Part shown: piece by piece, positions 10,389 to 19,347 of the stretch
Layout of the letters: each line of letters starts with the position of its first letter
Numbering within the stretch: the stretch's first letter is position 1
DNA from: Streptomyces abikoensis
Lineage (GTDB): Bacteria > Actinomycetota > Actinomycetes > Streptomycetales > Streptomycetaceae
Reading direction: 5' to 3'
Length of the DNA stretch: 64,000 bases
NCBI RefSeq assembly: GCF_014648775.1
Contig: NZ_BMRT01000003.1
Span: 1 to 64,000, forward strand
The notes under the pieces: generated by a model
The model's database searches: none
Told to the model about the DNA's origin: nothing
What the model saw: only the letters and a program-made list of their open reading frames with translations
Program-made: the position numbers and the translations under genes

Positions 10389-10676
10389 TTACTTGGCGCC
10401 CGCGGCACCGCGGCGGATGCCGAGGCGCTCGACCAGGGCGCGGAAGCGCGTGATGTCCTTCTTGGCCAGGTACTGCAGGAGGCGGCGACGCTGGCCGACC
10501 AGGATCAGCAGACCACGACGGGAGTGGTGGTCGTGCTTGTGCATCTTGAGGTGCTCGGTCAGGTCCGAGATGCGGCGGGTGAGCAGCGCGACCTGGACCT
10601 CGGGGGAGCCGGTGTCGCCCTCCTTGGTGGCGAACTCGGCCATGATGGACTTCTTCGTGGCGGCGTCGAGCGACAC
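10389..10676 (-). CDS. rpsO: 30S ribosomal protein S15
   Basis: The 95-residue protein has the complete S15 fold, including the 16S-contact segments [24 protein letters not shown] and RRRLLQYL. It binds the central domain of 16S rRNA early in 30S assembly. The GTG at 10676 follows AAGGAGT. It is upstream of pnp, the classical order, separated by a hairpin. Confidence 0.98.
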   Translation of the reverse strand: MSLDAATKKSIMAEFATKEGDTGSPEVQVALLTRRISDLTEHLKMHKHDHHSRRGLLILVGQRRRLLQYLAKKDITRFRALVERLGIRRGAAGAK

Positions 10677-10839
10677 GCGTACTCCTTATGAGTCTCGTTT
10701 TGGCCACCGAGTGCCCCTGGTCTCTGTCTCAGGGGAGCTTCCGTTACTCGGGAGGCGGGGTCCGCTGGGCGCTGTCCCCAGACGCCCTGGCGGGCGGTCC
10801 GGAGGCGCGTACGCAAACGGCCACTGGACACAGTAGCAG

Positions 10840-10867
10840 CCCGGGGGCCGGTTTCCGGCCTCCGGGG
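10840..10867 (-). terminator. Terminator after eccD
   Basis: A 12-bp stem with one mismatch, CCCGGGGGCCGG (about 10840-10851) with CCGGCCTCCGGG, and a 3-nt loop. It sits about 25 bases beyond the eccD stop, between the secretion locus and rpsO. Confidence 0.65.
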
Positions 10868-10892
10868 CGCGGCGGTGGGCGGGCCGGCGGCC

Positions 10893-12335
10893 TCAGCTGC
10901 CCGCGAGGCCGCGTGCTGTCGCGTACACGTCGAGAACGGCGAGGCAGAGGGGGACGAGGGCGAGCAGGAAGACGCTCTCCACTATGTCGGAGGCTCTCCC
11001 CCAGAAGGGTGACAGCCCCTTGCGGGGGATGATCAGCGCGATCGCGGTGAGCAGGGCCGCCACGGCGGCGACGGCCACGGTGAGCCAGACCGTGCGGATG
11101 TCGGAGGCGCCGCCGTGGCCGCCGGGGTGCGGGTGCAGGGCCAGGCCGAGGACGAGCAGGGCGAGCGCGGCCAGCCCCGCGCCGAGGACGGTGGCGACCT
11201 GCGAGGTGTAGCGGAAGAGCCGGGCGCGCAGGGTCATGGCGAGCCCGGCGGTGAGCGCGAGGGCCGGGGCCCAGGGGCCCGCGGAGAAGGCGAGGACGGC
11301 GGCGGAGGCGACGACGACGGCCGAGCAGCCGCCCACGAGGCCGAGCAGCAGCTCGTGGCCCCGGCGGGCCCGCGCGGCGACGCGCTCGGCGTCGACGGGC
11401 GCGGTGTCGGCGCCGGCCCGGGGCGCGTCCAGGTCGTCGCCCGTGCCGTGGGGCGCCGCGTAGCCGATGGGCAGCCGGGCGGCGCGGGCCGAGAGACCGG
11501 GCAGGAAGGCGAGCGCGCCGATCGCGGCGACGGCGCAGACGGCGGCCGCGGCGGAGGGCGCGGCGCCGGTGAGGATCATCCCGAAGGTGGCCAGGACGCC
11601 GGTGGCGGAGGTGACGATGGTGGCGACGAAGGGGGCGTCGCCACCGGGGGTGACGGCGACGAGGACGACGGAGGCGATCAGTACGGTCGCGCAGCCGAGC
11701 AGGAACTGGAGGCGTCCGGCGCCCTCGACCGCGGCGGGGCCGATGACGCCGGAGCCGGCGATGAGCAGGTGCGGCACGGCCGCCAGGCCCAGGGCGACGG
11801 CGGAGCCGCGGTCCCGGTAGACCCGGGCCCGTACGCCCGCGTAGGCGGTCAGGAGGACGGCGACGGCACCGGCGACGATGCCGGGCAGGCCGTGCGCGTC
11901 GTGGCGGGCGGGGTCGGCGTTCCAGAGGACGAGGCCCAGGAGGACGAGCAGCAGGGCGGCGCCGGTCAGGCCCGCGGCGCGCAGCATGCGGGTGTTCCAC
12001 AGGGCGCGGTCGCCGGTGACGGCCGCGGCGACGGCGTCGGCGACGTCGTCGTGGACGGCGGGCGGCAGGGACTCGGCGAACGGGCGCAGGGTGAGGATCT
12101 CGCCGTCGAGGACGCGCTGGGCCGCGAGGGTGCGGGCGCCGTCGAGGACGGTGCCGTCGCGGCGGACGAGGTGGTAGCCGGTGGGCGTGCCCACGGGCTG
12201 GGTGCCTCCGGTCAGCCGGAGGATCTCGGGGTGGACGTCGGCGACGGGGAGGTCCTCGGGGAGGGCGACGTCGACGCGGCTGTCCGGCGCGACGACGGTC
12301 ACCCGACAGAAGCCGGTCGTGGCGGACGTACTCAC
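10893..12335 (-). CDS. eccD: Type VII secretion integral membrane protein EccD
   Basis: The polytopic channel-forming subunit of the ESX inner-membrane complex. The 480-residue protein starts with a ubiquitin-like domain of about 90 residues (CRVTVVAPDSRVDVALPE) and continues with roughly ten to eleven hydrophobic helices. The pattern and length match EccD. The GTG at 12335 has GGGAG nine bases upstream. It is divergent from eccC with a 195-bp shared control region, so the two ESX arms start back to back. The family is inferred from architecture and neighbours and is secure. Confidence 0.93.
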   Translation of the reverse strand: MSTSATTGFCRVTVVAPDSRVDVALPEDLPVADVHPEILRLTGGTQPVGTPTGYHLVRRDGTVLDGARTLAAQRVLDGEILTLRPFAESLPPAVHDDVADAVAAAVTGDRALWNTRMLRAAGLTGAALLLVLLGLVLWNADPARHDAHGLPGIVAGAVAVLLTAYAGVRARVYRDRGSAVALGLAAVPHLLIAGSGVIGPAAVEGAGRLQFLLGCATVLIASVVLVAVTPGGDAPFVATIVTSATGVLATFGMILTGAAPSAAAAVCAVAAIGALAFLPGLSARAARLPIGYAAPHGTGDDLDAPRAGADTAPVDAERVAARARRGHELLLGLVGGCSAVVVASAAVLAFSAGPWAPALALTAGLAMTLRARLFRYTSQVATVLGAGLAALALLVLGLALHPHPGGHGGASDIRTVWLTVAVAAVAALLTAIALIIPRKGLSPFWGRASDIVESVFLLALVPLCLAVLDVYATARGLAGS

Positions 12336-12530
12336 CCGGATTGCTCCCTGATGCTGTGTTTTTGAGGTTTGGCCGACGGGTGGTCACCAACGGTGGCACT
12401 CGCGGCTGGTCACCCTACCGGGGGCGAACTCCCGTACGCCGATAGGATCACCGTCTCGCGAGGGGCGGCCGGGGCCACAGGGGCGCCGGGCGGGAAACGG
12501 ACCCTCGGTGCAGAGGGGTTGAGCCGTTCC
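12336..12530. promoter_or_regulatory. Divergent control region between eccD and eccC
   Basis: A 195-bp non-coding gap between divergent genes. It contains two GGTCACC-type words (GTGGTCACC near 12380 and TGGTCACC near 12408) and an AT-richer patch TGTGTTTTTGAGG near 12355. It must hold both promoters; I cannot assign hexamers with confidence. Confidence 0.4.
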
Positions 12531-15500
12531 GTGACCCAGGTCGTCGTCAAGCGCCAGCCTCGGGCGCTGCCGCCCGAGCCGCCGAGCGGGGAACTGCGGC
12601 TGGAGGCTCCTCCGGAGCTGCCGCGCGGCCGTCAGGAGGGCTTCCTGATGCAGCTGCTGCCCACACTGGGCATGGCCTCGTCGATGGTCTACTTCTTCAT
12701 GCCGGGCTCCAACCCCATGATGAAGATCATGGGCGCCCTGATGATGGTGTCGACGCTCGGGATGACCGTCGCCATGGTCGTGCGGCACCGGCAGGGCTCG
12801 CAGGGGCAGATGGCGGACGCGCGCCGCGACTACCTCAGGTACCTCGCGCAGACCCGGCGCACCGTGCGGCGCACCGCACGGGCGCAGCGCGACGCGCAGT
12901 TCTATCTCCACCCCTCCCCCGACCAGTTGTGGTCGGTGGTCGCCGAGGGCTCCCGCGTGTGGGAGCGGCGGCCCTCCGACGACGACTTCGCGCAGGTGCG
13001 CGTCGGGCTGGGCGCGCAGGGGCTCGCGACCCCGCTGGTGGCGCCGGAGACGGCGCCCATAGACCAGCTGGAGCCGCTCACGGCGGGCGCGATGCAGCGT
13101 TTCCTGGCCGTGCACGGCTCGCTGGACGGCCTGCCCATGGCGGTGTCGCTGCGCGCCTTCTACCACGTCACCCTCTCGGGAGAGCCGGAGACGGTGCACG
13201 GCTGCGCGCGGGCGCTCGTCGCCCAGCTGGCCACGCTCCACTCCCCCGAGGACCTGGTCGTCGCCGTGGTGGCCGGGCGCGCCGCGGCGGCCCGCTGGGA
13301 GTGGACGAAATGGCTGCCGCACGTGCAGCTGCCGGGCACCGTCGACGGGGCGGGCGCGCGCCGGCTGATCGGTGACGACCTCGGCGAGCTGGAGGAGCTG
13401 CTGGCGCCGCGGCTGGAGGGGCGTCCCCGCTTCGGCCGCGACACCCGCCCCCTGGTGGAGCAGCCGCACGTGGTGCTGTTCCTGGAGGGCGCCGCGGTGC
13501 CGCCGGACTCGCTCCTCGCCTCGCCGGAGGGCCTGCAGGGCGTCACCGTCGTGGAGGTCGTGCCGGGCGAGCTGGACGAGCTGCGCGGCGGGCTGGCCAT
13601 CGACGTGGCGCCGGGCGCGCTGCGGCTGCGGTCGCAGGTGGCGGCGTACGACGGGGTGCCGGACACGCTGTCCCCGGAGGCCGCCGAGGCGCTCGCGCGG
13701 CAGCTCGCGCCGCTGCGTCCGGGCAGTGGCGAGGAGGACGAGCCGCTGCTGGCCAACTGGGACTTCACGGAGCTGCTGGGGCTGGGCGACGCCGGCGCCG
13801 TGGACGTCGCCCGCACCTGGCGGCCGCGCACGCCCGCCGAGCGGCTGCGCGTGCCGATCGGCGTCGGCGAGGACGGCGCGCCCGTGATGCTCGACCTGAA
13901 GGAGGCCGCGCAGGACGGCATGGGCCCGCACGGCCTGTGCGTGGGCGCCACCGGTTCGGGCAAGTCCGAGCTGCTGCGCACGCTGGTGCTGGGCCTCGCG
14001 GTCACCCACTCCTCGGAGACGCTGAACTTCGTCCTCGCGGACTTCAAGGGCGGCGCGACGTTCGCGGGGATGTCCGGTCTGCCGCACGTCGCGGCCGTCA
14101 TCACCAACCTCGCCGACGACCTGACGCTAGTGGACCGCATGCGCGACTCCATCACGGGCGAGCTCCAGCGCCGCCAGGAGCTGCTGAAGTCGGCGGGCAA
14201 CTACGCCAACGTCCACGACTACGAGAAGGCGCGGGCCGCGGGCGCCGCGCTGGAGCCCCTGGCTTCACTCGTCCTGGTGATCGATGAGTTCAGCGAGCTG
14301 TTGACGGCCAAGCCGGACTTCATCGACATGTTCATCCAGATCGGCCGGATCGGCCGCTCTCTGGGCGTCCATCTGCTGCTGGCCTCGCAGCGTCTGGAGG
14401 AGGGCCGGCTGCGCGGGCTGGAGACGTATCTGTCGTACCGCGTCGGCCTGCGCACGTTCTCGGCCGCCGAGTCGCGTACGGCGCTGGGCGTGCCGGACGC
14501 CTACCACCTGCCGACGGTGCCGGGCTCGGGCTATCTGAAGTTCGGCACGGACGAGATGACCCGGTTCAAGGCCGCGTACGTCTCCGGCCCGTACCGGGCG
14601 GGCGGGGCGGCCGGCGCGGACGGCGCGGCACTGCCCGTCGAACGGCGCCCGGTGCTCTTCACGGCGGCGCCGGTGCCGGTGACGTACGCGGCGCCGGTCG
14701 TCCCGGATCCGGCTTCGGGGGGCGACGGGCACGCGGGGGACGCCGGGGACGCGGGGGGTGACGCCTTCGCCGACACCGTCCTCGACGTGGTCGTCCGGCG
14801 GCTGGAGGGCCAGGGCCCGCCGGCCCACCAGGTGTGGCTGCCGCCGCTGGACCGGGCGCCGTCCCTCGACCAGTTGCTGCCGCCGCTGGCGGAGGTGCCG
14901 GGCCGGGGCCTGACGGCCTCCGACCCCTCGCGCCAGGGCCGGCTCGTGGTGCCGCTGGGCGTCGTCGACAAACCCTTCGAACAGCGCCGCGACGTCCTGT
15001 ACCGGGACTTCTCGGGGGCGGCGGGCCACATGCTCGTCGTCGGCGGCCCGCAGTCGGGCAAGTCGACGCTGCTGCGCACGCTGGTGACCTCCTTCGCGCT
15101 CACCCACACCCCCGCCGAGGTGCAGTTCTACGGGCTCGACTTCGGTGGCGGCGGCATGAGCTCCGTCGACGGCCTGCCGCACGTCGGCGGCGTCGCCTCC
15201 CGCCTCGACCCGGAGCGCGTACGCCGCACGGTCGCCGAGGTCGCGGGCATCCTGGCCCGCCGCGAGGAGTTCTTCCGCGCGCGGGGAATCGACTCCATCG
15301 CCACCTACCGGCGGCGCAGGGCGGCCGGCGACTTCGCCGACGAGGCCTGGGGGGACGTCTTCCTCCTCGTCGACGGATGGGGCAGCTTCAAGCAGGAGTA
15401 CGAGCTGCTGGAAGGCGTCGTCACGGACATCGCGGCACGCGGCCTCGGCTACGGCGTGCACGTCGTGGTGACCGCCTCCCGCAACATGGAGGTCCGCCCG

Positions 15501-16511
15501 GCGCTCAAGGACCAGCTCCTCACCCGCCTGGAGCTGCGCCTCGGCGACACGATGGACTCGGAGTTCGACCGCAAGGTCGCCGCCAACGTCCCGGCCGGCG
15601 TCCCCGGGCGCGGCCAGCTCCCGGAGAAGCTCCACTTCATGGCCGGCCAGCCCCGGATCGACGGCGGCAGCGACCCGGCGACCATGACGGACGCGACGGC
15701 CGACCTGCTCACGGCGGTCGGCGCCGCCTGGTCCGGGCCGGGCGCCCCGCGCGTCCGGCTGCTGCCGCGCGCGCTGCGGGCGGACGAGCTGCCGAAGGGC
15801 ACGGAGTTCCCGGAACGCGGCGTGGCCATCGGCCTCGACGAGACGAACCTGGAGCCCGTCTTCGTCGACTTCGAGACCGACCCCTTCTTCCTCGTCTTCG
15901 GCGAGAGCGAATCCGGCAAGACGGCGCTGCTCCGGCTGATCGCCAAGCAGCTCACCGAGCGCTACGGCCCGGACGAGGCGAAGATCGTCGTCGGCGACTA
16001 CCGGCGCTCCCTGCTGGACGTCATCCCGGACACCCACCTCCTGGAGTACGCCCCGGTCGCCTCGTCCCTCACCGTCCACGCGAACGCCCTCAACGGCCTG
16101 ATGGAACGCCGCGCGCCCCAGCCCGGCGTCACCCCGCGACAGCTCCGGGAGCGGAGCTGGTGGTCGGGCCCGCGCTTCTTCCTCATCGTCGACGACTACG
16201 AGCTCGTCGCGACGGGAGGCGGCGGGAACCCGCTGGCGGTGCTCACGGAGAACCTGCCGTTCGCGCGGGACGTGGGCGTCCACTTCATCGTCGCGCGGAA
16301 CTCCGCGGGGGCGTCGCGCTCCATGTTCGAGCCCTTTATGCAGCGGGTGAAGGAGCTGGGCGCGCAGGGCGTGGTCCTGTCCGGCGACCCGGGCGAGGGC
16401 GACATCCTCGGCGGCGTCCGCCCGCGCCCGATGCCGCCGGGCCGCGGCTTCTTCGTCTCCCGGCGGCGGGGGACGCCGCTGGTGCAGGTGGGGTGGCTGC
16501 CGGAGGAGTAG
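12531..16511 (+). CDS. eccC: Type VII secretion ATPase EccC (three FtsK/SpoIIIE domains)
   Basis: The motor of the ESX system, which recognises WXG100 substrates. It has about 1,326 residues in one chain, equivalent to fused EccCa and EccCb. After a short arginine-rich N-terminus come two hydrophobic segments (about residues 40-85). Three P-loops follow: GATGSGKSE (K478), GGPQSGKST (K844) and GESESGKTA (K1130). Walker B-like strands are LVLVIDEFSE, VFLLVDGW and FFLIVDDYE; only the first has the full DE pair, which fits the known degeneracy of the second and third domains. I prefer the GTG at 12531; TTG at 12519 is too close to the GAGGGG site. Confidence 0.95.
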   Translation: MTQVVVKRQPRALPPEPPSGELRLEAPPELPRGRQEGFLMQLLPTLGMASSMVYFFMPGSNPMMKIMGALMMVSTLGMTVAMVVRHRQGSQGQMADARRDYLRYLAQTRRTVRRTARAQRDAQFYLHPSPDQLWSVVAEGSRVWERRPSDDDFAQVRVGLGAQGLATPLVAPETAPIDQLEPLTAGAMQRFLAVHGSLDGLPMAVSLRAFYHVTLSGEPETVHGCARALVAQLATLHSPEDLVVAVVAGRAAAARWEWTKWLPHVQLPGTVDGAGARRLIGDDLGELEELLAPRLEGRPRFGRDTRPLVEQPHVVLFLEGAAVPPDSLLASPEGLQGVTVVEVVPGELDELRGGLAIDVAPGALRLRSQVAAYDGVPDTLSPEAAEALARQLAPLRPGSGEEDEPLLANWDFTELLGLGDAGAVDVARTWRPRTPAERLRVPIGVGEDGAPVMLDLKEAAQDGMGPHGLCVGATGSGKSELLRTLVLGLAVTHSSETLNFVLADFKGGATFAGMSGLPHVAAVITNLADDLTLVDRMRDSITGELQRRQELLKSAGNYANVHDYEKARAAGAALEPLASLVLVIDEFSELLTAKPDFIDMFIQIGRIGRSLGVHLLLASQRLEEGRLRGLETYLSYRVGLRTFSAAESRTALGVPDAYHLPTVPGSGYLKFGTDEMTRFKAAYVSGPYRAGGAAGADGAALPVERRPVLFTAAPVPVTYAAPVVPDPASGGDGHAGDAGDAGGDAFADTVLDVVVRRLEGQGPPAHQVWLPPLDRAPSLDQLLPPLAEVPGRGLTASDPSRQGRLVVPLGVVDKPFEQRRDVLYRDFSGAAGHMLVVGGPQSGKSTLLRTLVTSFALTHTPAEVQFYGLDFGGGGMSSVDGLPHVGGVASRLDPERVRRTVAEVAGILARREEFFRARGIDSIATYRRRRAAGDFADEAWGDVFLLVDGWGSFKQEYELLEGVVTDIAARGLGYGVHVVVTASRNMEVRPALKDQLLTRLELRLGDTMDSEFDRKVAANVPAGVPGRGQLPEKLHFMAGQPRIDGGSDPATMTDATADLLTAVGAAWSGPGAPRVRLLPRALRADELPKGTEFPERGVAIGLDETNLEPVFVDFETDPFFLVFGESESGKTALLRLIAKQLTERYGPDEAKIVVGDYRRSLLDVIPDTHLLEYAPVASSLTVHANALNGLMERRAPQPGVTPRQLRERSWWSGPRFFLIVDDYELVATGGGGNPLAVLTENLPFARDVGVHFIVARNSAGASRSMFEPFMQRVKELGAQGVVLSGDPGEGDILGGVRPRPMPPGRGFFVSRRRGTPLVQVGWLPEE

Positions 16512-16522
16512 GCACACGGAAG

Positions 16523-16554
16523 GGTGGGCGGCCGCCACGCGGCACGCCCACCCC
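16523..16554. terminator. Terminator between eccC and the WXG100 genes
   Basis: GGGTGGGC (16523-16530) pairs with GCCCACCC (16547-16554), between convergent genes. Confidence 0.65.
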
Positions 16555-16574
16555 GGTGCGCCACGGCTCGGCGC

Positions 16575-16883
16575 TCAGTAGCCCTCGGTGAAGAGCTGCG
16601 ACGCCTTCACATCGGTGACGCGGTAGTGATCGGCGCCCTCCCGGATCTTCTTCGAGACCCGGTCGAGGATCTCCCCGATCGCGTTGGCCTTCTCCTGAAG
16701 CCGGTTCTGGGCGTCGACCATCGCCGCCTTGGCCTCGCCCTCCCAGCCCGCCGAGACATTGGCGACGGCCGACTTCATGGCCGAGATCTCGTTCTGGATC
16801 ACGCCCGCCGCGCTGCCGATCTGCCCTGCGGTCTCGTGCAACGAGGCATACGTGACAAGGAGTTCGCCACCGTTTGTTGCCAT
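16575..16883 (-). CDS. WXG100 family ESX substrate (second of pair)
   Basis: A 102-residue helical-hairpin protein of the EsxA/EsxB family with the WEG turn (AGWEGEAKAAM, around residue 50). Such proteins leave the cell as antiparallel heterodimers through the ESX machine. The ATG at 16883 is preceded by GGGGAG; the ORF could be extended five codons but that start lacks a site. It lies 60 bp downstream of its partner on the same strand. In Streptomyces coelicolor the EsxA/EsxB pair influences sporulation; which of the two names applies here cannot be told from sequence alone. Confidence 0.93.
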   Translation of the reverse strand: MATNGGELLVTYASLHETAGQIGSAAGVIQNEISAMKSAVANVSAGWEGEAKAAMVDAQNRLQEKANAIGEILDRVSKKIREGADHYRVTDVKASQLFTEGY

Positions 16884-16943
16884 TTTCCCACTCCCCATGT
16901 CGTATTCGGGCGCTCGGGCCCGGATGCTCTGAACCAGTTCCCG

Positions 16944-17258
16944 CTAGTACATGTCGATCGCGCTGGCGCTCTTGACGCTCGACGCGATCTCCTGGTCGGT
17001 GGCCCCGGTGAGAGTGTGCGTCTTCGCCACCGCCTCACGAACGTGGTCGATGAGGCGCCGCACGGCGTCGTGCTCCCTGTTCAGCTCCTCCTGAGCGGCC
17101 TTGAACACGGTGCTCGCCTCGCCCTTCCACGCGCCGTCGACGGTCGCGATGGCATTGGACAGCGTGCGCAGGTTGGCCGTGAACGCCTGGCTCGACTGGT
17201 CCATGGCGTTCTTGAAAGCGTTGAACGCGTCGTCATTGACTTTCTGCGTGCTCGACAT
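16944..17258 (-). CDS. WXG100 family ESX substrate (first of pair)
   Basis: A 104-residue protein starting MSSTQKVNDDAFNAFKNAM, with the WKG turn (DGAWKGEASTVF) between two amphipathic helices. It is the first gene of a two-gene transcription unit with the other WXG100 protein. The C-terminus ends SASAIDMY with no classical YxxxD/E export motif that I can identify; the partner also lacks an obvious one. Recognition may therefore involve the folded pair. The start has GGGGGATGG upstream. Confidence 0.93.
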   Translation of the reverse strand: MSSTQKVNDDAFNAFKNAMDQSSQAFTANLRTLSNAIATVDGAWKGEASTVFKAAQEELNREHDAVRRLIDHVREAVAKTHTLTGATDQEIASSVKSASAIDMY

Positions 17259-17509
17259 GTTTCACCATCCCCCATGAGTTGATTGCGCCGTCACTGTAGT
17301 CACACCCTCCGACACTCCTCCAGCCGGATGAACGCCCGTCAGACAGGCATCAGGGCACGTCGCTCCGGCAGGTCTCCACGTTTTCGGGCAGGAAATCGAT
17401 CGATGGACAGGTGGCCGAACTCCCGTCACCGCGACCCCTCCGGTTGCTAGCGTCGGCGGCGGTGCCTCGCACCCATACCGTCGGTTGATCGGAAGAGGAG
17501 TCCCGCGCA

Positions 17510-17773
17510 GTGGCCACTGAAGAAGAGAAGGAAGCGCTGTACGCCATGGACATCTCGGGCGCCGAGTGGCTCAGCGCCCCGGGTGACACTTCCGAGGTGC
17601 GTGTGGAGATCGCGTATCTGGAGGGAGGCGCTGTCGGCATGCGGGCCTCCAACGACCCCGACACAGTGCTGCGTTACACCGCGAGCGAGTGGGAGGCGTT
17701 CGTGCTCGGCGTGCGGGACGGAGAGTTCGACATCGACGTCGAGGACGGCGGCGGGGCCGACGGCAAGGAGTGA
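17510..17773 (+). CDS. bldB: BldB-like developmental regulator (DUF397 family)
   Basis: An 87-residue protein. The segments EALYAMDISGAEWLSAPG and VLRYTASEWEAFVLGVRDGE follow the DUF397 family pattern. In S. coelicolor the DUF397 protein BldB, needed for aerial hyphae and antibiotic production, is encoded beside the esx genes, so position and sequence both support orthology. Many DUF397 proteins pair with a helix-turn-helix partner; none is adjacent here, again as for bldB. GTG at 17510 has GAGGAG about ten bases upstream. The molecular activity of BldB is unresolved. The name rests on context and family, without an alignment. Confidence 0.75.
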   Translation: MATEEEKEALYAMDISGAEWLSAPGDTSEVRVEIAYLEGGAVGMRASNDPDTVLRYTASEWEAFVLGVRDGEFDIDVEDGGGADGKE

Positions 17774-17778
17774 GCGGT

Positions 17779-17810
17779 GGTGGGGCGTGACGTGCGCGGC
17801 ACGCCCCACC
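17779..17810. terminator. Terminator between bldB and the propeller gene
   Basis: An 11-bp perfect stem, GGTGGGGCGTG (17779-17789) with CACGCCCCACC (17800-17810), between convergent genes. Confidence 0.75.
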
Positions 17811-17817
17811 CGCGCGG

Positions 17818-19296
17818 TCACGCGTCCGGCGCGCTGATCGCGAGGATCACTCCGTCCTCGTCGCTCGCGACCCCTCCGTCGACGACCAGCAGGAGGCGCC
17901 CGTTCACCAGGCGGGGGAACGTCACCTTGGCCATCTTCGACTCGTTCTTGCGGTCCTCGTCGCGGTCGGAGTGTTCGACCACGCGCGCGACCTTGCCGTC
18001 GGTGGTGGACACGTAGTCGAGCCGGCCGCGGCGTTCGGCGGTCGCGGGGACGTACGTGGCCAGTTTGCCGTCGCGTACGGCTGTCGGCACGGTGACGCGG
18101 TTGGCGTCGCTCTTGTAGGTCCAGCGTTCCTTGCCGGTGGTGAGGTCGTAGGCCATGGTCACGCCTTGACCGGCGACGTACAGGCTGTTGCTGTCCTTGT
18201 CGGCCAGCGCTCCCGTGCAGCCCGAGGTGGAGAGGAAGCACGCGCCCAGTCGCCAGTAGCTGTTGTAGGCGACGCGCGTCTTCTCCTTGCCGGTCTCCGG
18301 GTCCAGTACGACGAAGTCGTACCGGTTGTCCTGCCCGCCCTTTCCGGGGGACTGGGAGAGGACCAGCGGGTCCGTCGAGATGACGGAGACGAAGCCGTCA
18401 TTGCGCTTGAGGGACGAGCTCCACTTCGGCTTGTCCAGCTTCTTGGGGTCGAGGGAACGAAGCTTGATCTCGCTCTCCCCGCAATAGGTGATGGAGATCA
18501 GCCGCTTGCCGCCCGTCGTGTCGGCCCATTCGCAGGCGTCCTGCTTCCGCTGGTCCACGCGCTTTCCGTCGGAGAGGCGGCGGGTCTGCTCGCCGTCCTT
18601 CCACGTGGTGTAGACATGGCCGTCGTAAAGGGCGAGATGGGGGCCGGACTTGCCCCATTTCTTGGGGTCGAGATTGTCGCCCGCCTCCTTCTCCTCCATG
18701 AGGAGCTCGTCCCAGACGCGGTGGCCGTCGCGCAGGTCGATGGCCTTGAGGTTCATGCAGTGGCTACCGAACATGGCGGCGATGACCGCCACGTCCCCCT
18801 CGGATTCCCGGGAGGCGGCGCAGAGCGTGCCGGTGAGGAGAAAGGACCATTTCTTCTCGCCGGACTTGATGTCGTAGGCCGTGACGACATCCGGCTCGGC
18901 CTTCACCACGAGCGTCGAGGTGAACCAGGTGCCCAGGGCCTCCCGCATCCCCTCGTCGGGCTTCACGCGCGCCGCCGCCTGCCAGGCGACCGTACCCGCC
19001 GCGGAGGCGTGGGCGGCGTCGCCCGGCCCCTTCGGCTTCGACGAGCCGGCGCCCAGGAACGACCACAGTGCCCAGCCTCCCGCGGCGAGCAGAAGGGCGA
19101 CCACCAGGCCGATGAGTACGGCCGGTCTGCGCCATGGGGGCCGGCGGGGGGTGAAGTTTCCGCCGAGGCTGGACACAGGTCGCGGGGCCGCGGGGGCGGA
19201 CGGGACGGTCGGGGCGGGCACGGGTGATGGTGTCACCGGGGGAAGCGGTGCCGATGGCGGCTGCTGCGGATAGCCGTAGGAAGGTGGCTGCGTCAC
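17818..19296 (-). CDS. Membrane-anchored PQQ-like beta-propeller protein, ESX locus
   Basis: A 492-residue protein: a proline-rich cytoplasmic N-terminus (1-50), one transmembrane helix (about 58-80, AVLIGLVVALLLAAGGWALW) and an extracytoplasmic domain of repeated strands such as VVTAYDIKSGEKKWSF and VTMAYDLTTGKERWTY. These are the outer-membrane-assembly/quinoprotein propeller type, though no quinone role is implied. Paired cysteines are frequent. It is the last gene of a run with a second propeller protein, mycP and eccB, 51 bp below its paralogue. A scaffold or sensor role on the outer face of the ESX complex is inference. Confidence 0.88.
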   Translation of the reverse strand: MTQPPSYGYPQQPPSAPLPPVTPSPVPAPTVPSAPAAPRPVSSLGGNFTPRRPPWRRPAVLIGLVVALLLAAGGWALWSFLGAGSSKPKGPGDAAHASAAGTVAWQAAARVKPDEGMREALGTWFTSTLVVKAEPDVVTAYDIKSGEKKWSFLLTGTLCAASRESEGDVAVIAAMFGSHCMNLKAIDLRDGHRVWDELLMEEKEAGDNLDPKKWGKSGPHLALYDGHVYTTWKDGEQTRRLSDGKRVDQRKQDACEWADTTGGKRLISITYCGESEIKLRSLDPKKLDKPKWSSSLKRNDGFVSVISTDPLVLSQSPGKGGQDNRYDFVVLDPETGKEKTRVAYNSYWRLGACFLSTSGCTGALADKDSNSLYVAGQGVTMAYDLTTGKERWTYKSDANRVTVPTAVRDGKLATYVPATAERRGRLDYVSTTDGKVARVVEHSDRDEDRKNESKMAKVTFPRLVNGRLLLVVDGGVASDEDGVILAISAPDA

Positions 19297-19347
19297 TGAC
19301 TTGGCTCCTGGATTCCGTTTCTCGTTCTGGCACGCACTCGTCAGTGG

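Noticed and set aside
14265-16538. Long minus-strand open frame opposite eccC
   Set aside because: No domain features; eccC has three P-loops in the plus-strand frame.
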